Origin: Erigeron canadensis
Lineage: Eukaryota; Streptophyta; Magnoliopsida; Asterales; Asteraceae
Reading direction: 5' to 3'
Assembly (NCBI RefSeq): GCF_010389155.1
Contig: NC_057763.1
Location: 10,726,649 to 10,790,648, forward strand
DNA length: 64,000 nt
Numbering within the stretch: position 1 is the first letter of the stretch; every line of letters begins with the position of its first letter. A model generated the notes under the pieces. It was given only the letters and a program-made list of their open reading frames with translations. It did not search any database and was not told the origin of the DNA. The translations under genes and the position numbers were made by a program. Shown here piece after piece: positions 30,890 through 46,360 of the stretch.

Positions 30890-32373
30890 TGGATGGGATT
30901 TCACAATCAAATCGGAACATGATTTGAACATATACTTTACTGAAGCCAAAAAGGATAAAGGGTATAGCAAACTGAAAACATAAAGTCATGAATGGTTGCT
31001 ATGGCCAGGTGCGAAAAAGAATGAGAAAATAAGGTTGAATAACAAACTGTTAGGACTGCAAAACAAAGATCTAGCACCACCAAAGAGGTTAGATTGGGAT
31101 GTTTTGGAGAGTTTAGGACTCAAGAAGAAAATCAAGAAATGATGGAAGCAACAGTTGTGGCTCAAGAGGATGACATTAGTTGGCAGATGTGGGTTTTGTT
31201 GTTCAACATTACAGAACATGTTTATAGAGAATGGTGTTTGGAGTTTTTATGTTCACTTTATGTTGAAAACTTTAAAGCAGGGGAACTCAATACCGCACAA
31301 ATCATTCATTTCAGAGCAGGAGGAATTTGGAGGCATTGTACTGTGGCCGATTTTGGCTATTTAATCGGATGTTGGGATTTCAACCATTTGAATGACAGAG
31401 ATTTGGATACATTCATCGATGGAGCATCTACAGTGAACAGCAGTGTGGAAACAATAAATACCTTTTGGAACAAAATCAGTGGAAAGAACAATCTTCAAGG
31501 CAATTCGAGCAAGGCATCGGATATCATTGACCCCACTCATCGTCTCCTGTAGAAGTTAGTTGCCTATAACTTTAGGCATAGATCAATGAATTGGGATAAA
31601 GTCTACAACATGGATGCACAGATCATGAGACTATGGATTGAGGGATCTCCATACGAGTACTGCTTGGCCCCATTTCTACAAGCTCACTATCTTCAGTCCC
31701 ACAGGGATGACAAGATAGTTGGTGGGCATTTTATTTCACAGATTTTTGTCAGGTTGGCACTAGGCAGCACTCGTGAGTTTTGTTCAGAGATGAAGGAGAC
31801 GGAGGTTCTCGATGCTAGGGAGTTGATTAAGTTGCAGATTTTGGACAGACAGAGAAATTTACTTTTCAAGGGAAGTCAAGAAGTGAAGGACATCGTACTC
31901 AGGCAGGCACCTCTACATTTGAGACTGGTCAGAGCAGCAGAAGTCAGGCTGGCAGGGGACCCACTACACAGCTGAGAGAGGATGTTGATGCACTTACAGC
32001 CGAGCTCACTAGGATCAGGTTCCAGCAGCAGCAGGAGCAGCAGTACCAGGGATCTGCTTTAGGTTACCTGATGTACCATACAGACAGATACCAGCCTGTG
32101 CATGAGCGTTTGGTTGATCACTTTTTCCCCAGCACACCTCAGTACTCAGCACCAGCAGTATATCATGTAGAGCAGCCGAGTTATGATCATTACTACCCTG
32201 TGTCACACCAGCAGCAGCAGCATACCACCAGCACCACCACCAGACTAGGGACCATATCTTTCGGCATGAACCCTGTCAGGGGTTTTGATACTTTATTTGC
32301 TAGAGGTGCAGGTACATCTGGAGATACACCTTATTTCACTCAGGAGCCAGATGATGATGCTGGAAATCAGTAG
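30890..32373 (+). pseudogene. B ORF3, ATHILA ORF1-like protein in the env position
   Basis: Coding similarity starts before 31094 in another frame (PKRLDWDVLESLGL near 31080). The main frame, 31094-31975, has one in-frame TAG at 31552. It carries VYREWCLEFLCSLYVENF followed by IHFRAGGIWRHCTVADFGYLIGCWD (31303-31377). This pattern is typical of the ATHILA ORF1 family of plant retrotransposons. After a frameshift a Gln-rich tail follows (32071-32373). Its biochemical role is unknown. It lies 3' of integrase, where retroviruses carry env, but I see no signal peptide or membrane segment. It starts about 340 bp after the last dyad copy of the preceding array. Confidence 0.72.
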
Positions 32374-32443
32374 CTGCAGCACGGGTATATGATGATGATG
32401 TCCCCCAGTTCGACGATGATTCTCAAACATCTGTGGTTAAGTA

Positions 32444-32640
32444 ACATTTAAACAATCTCTCTCTTCTCTCTTATTTGATAATTCTTATAATATGATGATG
32501 AAGGCATGGTTGGTTCCTACCTGCGTGCGGATGAAACATTTTAAACAATATTCTCTCCCTCCCCCTTTTAATAATTCTTGGTCATGATGGTAGATTCCCG
32601 CCTGCGTGCGGATGAGACAATTTTAAATAATCTCTTTCCC
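32444..32640 (+). repeat. Tandem ~80-90-bp units 3' of B ORF3
   Basis: Units starting near 32444, 32536 and 32617 share ACATTTTAAACAATNTTCTCTC and end CCTGCGTGCGGATGA. Confidence 0.7.
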
Positions 32641-33483
32641 CAAACCCTCGTTAATTCTGCAAAAATGTTAGCTTAAGTAGTATGTAGGCTATTGGCACAA
32701 TTATCAGACATTTCGTATGGTTTATGTTTAAATTATTATGATGCTATGTTTTATATTTGTTGCTTTGATATTTGTTTGAGTATGTTTGACAGTGAGAATA
32801 GTCGAGTGAGGAATATATTCAGAGATCTAACGAAGTTCACAGCTTAGAAAACCCGGGAAGTTTTACTTTTCTATTGCTGAGAATTTTTCCTATTCTTTCT
32901 TTTGTAGCGTAGTTTAGGTTTTACAATGAGGGCATTGTAGGTTTTAAGTGTGGGGGGAGATTTGCATAAATTAGGAAAAATTTCAATAACTTTAGCTATG
33001 ATATTAAGATTTTAAAGAGAATTTAGATGGGTCTGGAATTAGTAATTATTATGTAGAAATGATGAGCTTTGTTCTAGATGTCGTTACTAGCTACATCTCT
33101 TGAATCCCTAGCGCTAATTAGGTCTACCCTAAGTGATGAGCAATGTGTTATGCATGATGAACTGGACTTAAAATGAAACGATTGATGATGCGTATTAGAG
33201 GAAGCTTTGGCAATTCATTTGTAATCTTAGATTAAAATAAATAAAACTGCCGTGTTAAGCTAGAACCTTTAAGATTTATGGGAATCCTTTAATCTCAGGA
33301 AATAGACTTGACCTAGCAAGAACTTTTATGCTAGTATGACCCATCTGGGGGACCCATTGGCTACATAAAAATTTAGAATAGTAAGTATCTTTAGATTGCC
33401 GATGTGTTTTAAAAAGGGTGTACGTACCTTAAAATTATCTAGTTATGGTATGAATCAAGAAAATAAAGAACAAAATTGAGGTC

Positions 33484-33640
33484 AAGTTATGTCGCTTTGC
33501 GCGTGGGGAACCACCGACCTGTCACCGCTGTCTTGACTACCTAACTAGATTGGCACTAAAAATAGAACAATATGTACCTTACTTGAGTTAAGTTATGTCG
33601 CTTTGCGCGTGGGGAACCACCGACCTGTCACCGCTGTCTT
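33484..33640 (+). repeat. Paired 51-bp conserved repeats (B)
   Basis: 33484-33534 and 33590-33640 are identical over 51 bp (AAGTTATGTCGC... ending CACCGCTGTCTT) and 106 bp apart. They equal the reverse complement of 1604-1654 in element A, while the sequence around them differs. Confidence 0.93.
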
Positions 33641-33991
33641 AACTCTTAAAGATGTAATTGTCATATGATCATAAATATGTCGAACTAGTTTAAGCTATGG
33701 AATGAGAGTATTTCGAGAAGGGGAAGGCAAAGACACATCAATAATAATCTTTCACTAGGATTACTTATGAGTTGTTAGCATTACTCCGTACTAGTTATCA
33801 ATCATGGTAAATAAGTTAATAATGATTGCGTTAAGACATTTGCATAAGCGATAAAGGTGAGAACGAAATAAGTGTGGGGGAGGAAAAGAGATGTTAGGAT
33901 AGGTAATGTTTCTAGTAACCCTGATTTGCAAATAGCTAATTCCAGACTTTAAGAAATGATTTAGAGCTTGCTTGAGGACAAGCAAGGACTT

Positions 33992-34006
33992 AAGTGTGGG
34001 GGAATA
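33992..34006 (+). other. Polypurine tract of B
   Basis: AAGTGTGGGGGAATA precedes LTR start TGATGAGCG at 34007. Near-copies at about 32947 and 33870 could act as extra priming sites. Confidence 0.8.
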
Positions 34007-35555
34007 TGATGAGCGATTTATTTGTGACTTTTTCATTACTAAATTGTTTTGATTTCGAGGCATAAATGAATCATTAATGTAAGCTTTAAGGTACTTAATG
34101 GATTTAGGTTTGTTGACAAGTTCGAATTGAGAGATGACTGATCGAGAGAGTAGGAATGAGTGTAGGAGAGTTAAGGACGAAGTTCAAGACTTGTGAGTAC
34201 GAAGAATGAGAGTCGAACCATGGAAATGTAGGCGAAATGAAGTGTTCAGCGACGCTGGAAATTAAACCAGCGCCGCTGGAGTCCTTCAGGCACCGGACCA
34301 GCGCCGCTCATCCTTCAGGCATACACTAGCGTTGCTGGCACCAAAACCAGCGCCGCTCGTCCCCTCAGGAAGCAGACCAACGCCGCCGGCATCAAAACCA
34401 GCGCCGCTGGAGATAGGTCGGCCAGAATAGGGTTTTTCGTATTTTGCCTATAAATACCCCGTTATAAACCCTAAAAACAAAAGCAGAGCACATAGGTCGA
34501 AAGTGACGGCTAGAAATCAAAGAATAGGGTTTCCCAAGGCATTCCATAACAGATTTAACATCATCAACACTTGGCAATCCATTCCAGTGATTCTTAATCA
34601 CCCGGTTCTTCATTCTTTCTTTCTCTCCGTTGATTTCAGATTTCTATGTTATTTTATTTTATCAGATTGTTCATGGCTACTCAGTCTATGAGTAGCTAAT
34701 TTACTAGACATTCGTTTGGACGTGATGTAAACATGACTTGATTGTTGATTATGGTTGATTGTTGAACAGTTTATATGCTAAATCGTCGATCCATATATAT
34801 TTGATCTTGCTTGTTATTAATTTTCATATACAAACTGATTTTAATTGATTTGGTTGAGTCGACTTGGTACCGAGGCTCTAGGGTCATTTTAATTTGTTTG
34901 TGAAACATTGATCGATCTTTAATCAGTGTAATCAATTGATCTATAACTGGATACTTGGTTGGGAATTAATAATTGGTTCAAACGGGTATGATTTTAATTA
35001 AGATTAACTAAACCAATTTGGCGAACGGAAACCGAAGCCAAGTGGTGTGGGTAATTAGCGTGTTTATACTTTAACAAGAATTTAGACTTACATTAAAGAT
35101 TTCAGTCATAGTAACAGGCTCAATACTTAATGCTTAATGAATGACCTTAGCAGGAGTTCATTAAAGTGTTCAACCAGTCGAAAGGCAGTTGAACTAAATT
35201 ATTCAAGTGAATCTAACGAGAATCTGAATTTGAAAAGAGTCGTTCAACAACTTCAATCATAATTGCTTTTAAGCGTGTCAATCAAAACCAAACGAATGTC
35301 AGTTCTTACATTTATTAATTCTTTCAAATTTATGTGCAATTAGTTAATTAGGAAAACCCCCAATCACAACTTGTAATTTCATTTCTAAATATTTTAGTTT
35401 TCTTAGAATTAAGTTCCCTGAGAACGAACCTGGACTTACATAGGCTATATTACTACTAGACAGAGTACACTGCTCTTAGTTGCGTTTTAAGATCGAATAG
35501 GTAATCCTTGAATTATAAATTTAAAACTTAGGTAGTTTAATAAAAACGCACATCA
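34007..35555 (+). repeat. 3' LTR of the main B copy
   Basis: 1549 bp, TGATGAGCG to CACATCA, followed by target duplication AGTGG (35556-35560). It is exactly 21 bp shorter than the solo LTR at 8232. The dyad array (starts 34246, 34267, 34298, 34326, 34347, 34377, 34398) lacks one 21-bp interval. TATA box near 34449. Confidence 0.93.
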
Positions 35556-38190
35556 AGTGGTAATTTAGAGGCTAACACAAGCAATCAACATCATTGGTGG
35601 GATGTATTAACCAATAAACTTTTTGACATAATTAATCTTCTGTCTTGTAAGGAATAAACTGAATATGTGAGGGCATTTTCAAGCAAAACTATCAAAATAA
35701 AAGTTGTAGACAAATGAGTTAATATTAACCTCCAATTGGAATTACTCAAAAATACTGAACCAAACGAAAGAAATGATTTTTCTACTGAAACTGGTCAAAA
35801 CTGTAATTTGGTATGAATATTTTATAAACTTTAACAATTTTTATCTCCTAATCCATAAAGTTTCAGGAGGTCATACTTGGTGGAAAGTAATTTCAATGTG
35901 TTGTGAACTTAAAATAAAATCATGGGATTTTTCTAACAATCAGAACATCAAAAACTTTTATTAAACTTCTGATGTCGCAAGCAGTGTCCATTCGGGACAG
36001 TTTGTGTTTGGATAATTTTTAAGGACACCAAACATTATCTAAAAATTCACCAAAAATTCACAAAAATACTAGATACATATAAATCTCTATATAAAAATCA
36101 TAAAGATCCAAATAATTCGTCTTGACCCCAAAATAGCAGCCAACATTTCATAAAATGTGAAGTAAAATCAGAAAATTTTGAAAGAAGCTAATCATTAGTG
36201 TAATGGGCTAAAAGATGCACTAAGGAGTTAATGGGCTAGCCCGGCCCAACTAATGAACCGACAATGAATATAAATCAGTAGGCCCACTTGGCCCCATAAC
36301 CACTATGATCCATTAATCACATAACCCAATTAAGGTTAAGCCCAATAACTAAATTAAGCCCTCACTTAAAAACCCATCACATTTTGGCCCAATTGATAAT
36401 GGCCCATAACATTTAAACGAATTTCATGAGATAAGTGTAATCAAAATAAAACAAAGATAATTAAGTGAGATAGGCATAAGTAATTATGTTAACCAAGCTA
36501 TATATTGATATCACAAATGCTAATTCGCGCTAAAATCGGTTACACAACAAATGATGAATAAGGATAACATAACTTAATATGGCATTTCTATATGATAACC
36601 TGATATATCAAGTGAAACCACAAATGAAGCCAAGTTACCGAAAATCTAACAACTTATAACTACGCATGTAATGAAAGTAACCTTTCTCACCATAAATCTC
36701 TACAACCAAAACGATGCGAATGTTAGAAATATACTTGGATCCCACAATTTATAGCAACATAATGAAAGTGGCATTTCTAGGTAATGGCTTAAGATATGAA
36801 CTTATGTATATTAGTCCTCTCGTAGGGATAGTCTTGGCTTTGAAATGTGGACGAGGATCATGATGGAATATATGATCAAGGAAGCAATAGATGGGAAGTA
36901 CCCATTTTGGATAAAGAGATATAATGCTCAGCATATCAAGGTGAGTCATAGACCCCTTTTAAACTACTTTATGTGTTTAACTATAGGGGTGAAAAGCATG
37001 ATATATAAATGAAATTGCTTATATATATATAAAAAATGATTTTTGATAATATGATTATGAAATGAAATTGTTTCGTATGTTCAATGTGATAAATGTTTTA
37101 TGATGAGCTTGAGTTCTGTCAACCCGTTTTCTTTCGGTACACTACTATTTACTCCGAAAGTGGAGGCCTGTAGTTAGAGAGTTGCGCAACTAGGTTTCGT
37201 CCACCCACCCATAAGTGTAACGGTGGAAGGTTGGTTGCCTTTGTGACGACCCTCACTTCCAGTCCGACCACAGTGGTGCTCTAGCTACCTTAATTTAAAT
37301 GGTCGTCTCCATGGCAAGACCCTATTATTATTAATACGGCACTTGATTGACAACTTGTTCTATGAAATGAATTATATATATTGTTGGACTCGATAAAATG
37401 GTAGTAGTATTGGCTCAAGCATTTACTCATCAAATTATGCCTTTGGCTAAATGGGAAATTTATGTTATTCATGGATGGATATTATGTTTTGAACATATGG
37501 TTTGGGTATTCGACCCTATATGGAATTTTGAAAGTTGTTGAAATTGGTAACATTGAAATATTCATAACCGAATAATTTTGGGTATGATATACGATAAATT
37601 GATTGATATATTTTCTCTCATAATGATAAATGAGAACTTTATAAGTTACCATGGATTTTTTTTTTCAAGTCTTGAAATGACATTATAGTATTAGGAAAGC
37701 TTGATGGTTTGATATGAGAAATTTGTCGGACTTATGGTTTGGAAATTTCAAAATGTAACAATAATATACTTTCTAAGTGTTAAAATGGGCATGTACCAAG
37801 ATTTATATAAAAACCTATGCACTCACCAACTACGTTTTCGTAGTTGACACTTTTTCTTCATGCTTTTCAGGAAATAAGCTTAAGCATTGAGGATTTATAT
37901 GCTTCATGATCATTTGCATTGCACTTTGGAGTCAAAAATCAAACCTTGTGATAGGCAATGGAATCCGCCTTGATCATTGTATTTTACTATTTCATGTGCT
38001 TGATATTTGTTTCGTGAACTTAATATTCAAGTACGGTGGATGCATTTGTACTTGAAAATTGGTTCACATGCTTGTACATTTGTAAATTCTTTTATCAAAT
38101 AAACCTATAGTGAATGTTATTTATAATCCTTTGTTTTGAATACTCGACTTTCTGTACATCTCATCGTTCCGCCTTAGTTGAGGTGTTACA
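35556..38190 (+). mobile_element. Element E, right part
   Basis: Second half of the E solo LTR. The first 779 bp are the parent copy of 9802-10580. Near the end, CAACTACG-TTTT-CGTAGTTG forms a perfect hairpin (37827-37846), followed by ACACTTTTT and TTTTCAGG, an arrangement shared with the LTRs of C and F. It ends GAGGTGTTACA at 38190, followed by GGAGC. No gene is supported. Confidence 0.65.
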
Positions 38191-39402
38191 GGAGCGGCGC
38201 TGGATTTCTCCAACGGCGAGGAAGCACGAAATGATTTGAAAATGAAAAGCAAAACTATAATAATTAAAACGATACATCAACTTGGAACTAGTTCACATGC
38301 CACATAGATCATCTACCATATTACTTATAATTGTTGAACGACTAATCACGACCAAGCTTCCTATCAAGTCCCCCGGTCTAAGTGGTCAAGATTCCTGTCA
38401 AGTCACCTAACCCTTTAATTAAGCTTCCTGTTAAGTCACCTAATTAAGATTATAAACTAAGCCTGTTTTTATTGCCTAACCTTTATAGTTTAACGGGATT
38501 CCTGTTAAGTCACCCAAGCAGTTTGGTTTCCTTTCAAGTCCCCAACCTACTTTACCTAGGTCAAACATACAAACGGTTCAACAATTACAAGCAAATAGTA
38601 TCACTACATAGGCATGATCACATTATCCAAGCAGATGCATAACAATCTAGCTACTCATGGCAAAACACATAACACTAACAATCATTAATAGAAAAGAATC
38701 CATAGTAACAATTGCTAGATAAATAGTCTTGCAACAAAGTATGCTAGTAACAATAATAAAAGTACTTAAACAATAAAAAGAGAGAAATCAAACTAAAGAG
38801 GTGAATAATTGATGATGTCGGATTACTGCTGATCACGCCGCGGTGACTTACGCATGTGCCACACCGAATACTCTCCTAGTTGTTGAGGGTTTAGTTGATT
38901 ACTGATAATTGATTGATTGTTGGTGCTTGATCTTCTAGACGATATGGAGGTGGTAAGAGGGTTTAGTTCCGATGGAAATACCCTAAAAACGACCCCCAAG
39001 TCGCCTGGAGGAAGCAAGCTACGACCCTAGGGTTTTAGAGGGGTATTTATAGGTTTTCGGATAAAACCTAGATGAACTGGGCTAACCAGCGGCGTTGGGA
39101 TGCTTGAGGGAGCGGCGCTGGATTTCTCCAGCGACGCTAGTAGATGACTGGCCAGCGGCGCTGGTGGCTCCTGCTGCACCTCCCGCGTCTTCGTTCAGCT
39201 CTGAATCGCTTCCTTGTGTCTTGTAATCATCATAGTCTTTCCTCCTGAGTTACTTGATGCCATTTACCCTCTCTCGCATCTTCTGTGAACCTATATAAAC
39301 ATGCAATTCATTAAGTACCAAAAGTTCCAGAATATTAACTCATTTAGACATATAAATGAAATCTTTCAATAGGGGTTTTTATCACAATTTGGACGCTCAT
39401 CA
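38191..39402 (-). repeat. 5' LTR of A, part 2, with a rejoined LTR copy
   Basis: 38191-38219 continues the LTR interrupted at 6423. At GCGAG (38215-38219) the sequence jumps back to the LTR position equivalent to 5443 and runs to the terminus CGCTCATCA at 39402. It has a short internal deletion near 38886 and a shortened dyad array (39087-39165). It is therefore a recombinant or partly duplicated LTR. The flank after 39402 is unrelated sequence. Confidence 0.8.
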
Positions 39403-40268
39403 ATCACCAACTATATATATACTCAAAAATGAAAACAAATTATTAAATAAAGAAAAAAAAACTCACCGTAAACTTCATCAAGGAACTCATGTCTGGCTAC
39501 ATTTCCTCGAAGAAACCACGTAGTTGAATCAAGAGTTGTTTGTGATTTTTCTGGATTTTGAATCCAAAGTTGTTTGGGATTTGTCTTCATCATAAATTTT
39601 AAAGATTTTTCTGCTCATGTATGTGTGTGTATATATTGGGGATGTAAATTGCGATTGAAAAAAAATTAGGTTAAGAAATTTGGGAGAAAAGGGGATTACA
39701 AAGGGGTGGGTTTTTTGTTTGTTGTTGCAATTCTGGTCCAAACGCATTAAAGGGACAAATCTACCCCTCACGTGACACGCACGTGCGTCGAATAACGGAG
39801 ACATATGGACGGAAAGTTAAAAATGGACCAGAATTGCAAAACTTTTCCACTTGTGGCACCCGAATTGCCACTTTGCAAATGTTTGGACCAATATTGCAAA
39901 TGGTGTGATAACACAGGGACCAAAAATGCAATTCGTTCTATATTGGTAGATAATGTTGTGCAAACTAAATAATAAATTTGGTAACAATATAAGTATTTTG
40001 ATCTAAAGGGTTGTAATTAAAAGTTGAAATTCATTCAAGAGTTCTTATTTGTTTAGAAATGAATTTAGAACATTGCTATATATATATATTGGTAGATATA
40101 TTGAAGAAGTATATAGTTAGAACTTCATACTTTGAAACTATATTAAACAAAGTGTGTGGAAGGTGTATGATTTAAATACTATAACTTTGAGATAAAGAAA
40201 TGTGAACAACTGAAATTATTAAATGAAAGGAGTATTGCACGTTTGTTGAATTTTAGTTACAAAACACA
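39403..40268. other. Intergenic sequence right of nest 1
   Basis: No supported gene. It holds an inverted pair GCAATTCTGGTCCA (39727) and TGGACCAGAATTGC (39824), plus related pieces of GGACCANNATTGCAAA up to 39935. This is probably an old repeat. Confidence 0.5.
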
Positions 40269-40277
40269 TATATTCTT

Positions 40278-41379
40278 GGGATAATGACCTGTGAGTGTAG
40301 CTAACTAAGCCAAAATGTATGTAATGTAACCAATGTAACGAAAAACGTATTTGTGTCTATGTAATGCATGTAACCGACTAATCTATAGGTTACCGGTCAC
40401 CAATTTTTTTCTTTTTATTTTTATAATAAAAACCCTCAAATTTTCTTTTCATCTTCCATCTAATTTTTTTTTTTTAAAAAAATTAGCAGATCTCACAAGA
40501 TCCATCTACCCAAATCAAAATCAAAACCCAACATATCTAATCTCCATTATATATCACAAATCCATCCAGTCAAAATATATACTCACACAATCTAATCGAA
40601 TATATACATATCATACTAAAGAATGATATATATATATATACCAAATCGATCAACACACAAGACCACCGCCATGGTATAATGGTGGCTGGAGGTTATCAAG
40701 ACCAACACCACTGCCACTCACTCTTGGTTGGAGATCTCATTGTTTTGTTAACATTTTTGTTTTCCGGTGAGCTCCTTAGCGGCGGTACGACTTCAAGTCT
40801 CGTTCTCCGACAAGTTTTACGGTTTATAAATTGTGTTCAATTGGTGATATAGTGGGATATATGTATGTGGATCTGGGAAAACAAAGTATAACATGATTAC
40901 ATGAAAGATAATAATATAGATTGGAAGTGGGATTAAAACTTTCTTTCGATCAGGCCTACATCACAAATTGCTTCATTTATGTATTTTTCAAGAATCTTCA
41001 AATGCTTAATGAAAGGAAAACCTAAGTTCCCAACTACGAATCTGTAAGATATATATATATATATGTATCTATTGAAAGAAGATGGGATTGGATCTTTAAG
41101 ATATATGTATATGTATGTATTGAAAGAGGATGGAATTGAAGATTCAATTCGTAGTTCGCTCCCTATAATGATTTTTGATCTTTTGTTAAATGGGATAAGG
41201 AATTTATGAGTTGTTTGGAGTATTAATTTACATTGTGACCGGCAACTGGTATGTTAGCCGGTTACATGCATTAGATAGACATAAATACGTTTTTCGTTGC
41301 ATTGCATAAACGGCTTTAAAGATAGTTACATTACATAGACATTTTCGCTTAATTACCTACACTTACAGGTCATTAACCC
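40278..41379. mobile_element. Mutator-like MITE, 1.1 kb
   Basis: Imperfect terminal inverted repeats of about 110-120 bp begin GGGATAATGACCTGTGAG on the left and, as reverse complement, GGGTTAATGACCTGTAAG on the right. A perfect 9-bp target duplication TATATTCTT lies at 40269-40277 and 41380-41388. Long inverted repeats plus a 9-bp duplication define Mutator-like elements. No transposase is encoded. The GC-richer centre (40660-40810) could be captured host sequence. It sits about 0.8 kb upstream of the HQT start. Confidence 0.85.
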
Positions 41380-41388
41380 TATATTCTT

Positions 41389-42033
41389 AGACTACTCGTA
41401 TTAAAGTTTATCATGTAACAAATAGAATAAAGGAATAATATTTGCAAGGAGGGTTGTGTTGTGGCTACTAAGATGCATATTCATCTTTCGATGATTGTGT
41501 GGAAAAATGAGATTGGATGACAATTGTTTAGTTTTCTTTGGATATAAAATGTTTCTTAAAAACAAATAAAAATGTTATTGTTAAGAGTAAAAGGTTATTC
41601 GTGTAAAAAAATAAATTTACAATGACACCAATAAAATTTAGGGGGAAAGTATGAAAGATAAAAATGACTTTATTTTGATTGGTCCACAACTTAACAAATC
41701 AATTTGTAACTTTATGTTTATAATTTGTTTGTTTGTTTAGTATTTCTTAGCCTCCTAGTTAAACCTTTTATAGAAAACGATACACATCATTAATTTGCAA
41801 TTTATGATTTGGCATGCTACATCATACGTAACCAAAACCAGTGTAATGATCAATATATACTCTTTCTAAAACTTTAGTTAAACTTAACTTCATCAACAAT
41901 ATATCAAGCACTAAATTGTAACTCACCCTTTAAAAAAAATTGTAAACTAGATTACTAAATTCATCTATTGAAAATTATATTATTGGCTGGCCTATATATA
42001 CATAATACACAGTTGTCATCTCCTGAAAACCAC
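41389..42033 (+). other. HQT upstream region
   Basis: AT-rich intergenic DNA between the MITE and the proximal promoter. No ORF or repeat with clear boundaries is seen. Confidence 0.5.
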
Positions 42034-42040
42034 ACCTACC
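42034..42040 (+). promoter_or_regulatory. AC element (ACCTACC) of the HQT promoter
   Basis: ACCTACC is the R2R3-MYB binding site common in phenylpropanoid gene promoters. It lies 12 bp upstream of the TATA box. A second copy is in the probable 5' leader at 42173-42179. Confidence 0.65.
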
Positions 42041-42052
42041 ACTTCATATCAA

Positions 42053-42060
42053 TATAAATA
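42053..42060 (+). promoter_or_regulatory. TATA box of HQT
   Basis: TATAAATA, 141 bp upstream of the start codon. This is consistent with a leader of roughly 110 bp. Confidence 0.65.
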
Positions 42061-42200
42061 AACACACCCAAAAGCACATACATCTGTGTGTGTTAACTTC
42101 AACATCTACTTTTAAAAAAAAAAACTTCAACATCTTCTCTAATTAATTCTTTAGTCTTTTTCACGAAAACCAACCTACCAATAACAATTCACCACATAAT

Positions 42201-46360
<4,160 letters not shown>

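Noticed and set aside
30890..32373. True retroviral envelope gene in B
   Set aside because: No signal peptide, fusion or membrane-anchor segment is visible. The motifs match the ATHILA ORF1 pattern instead.
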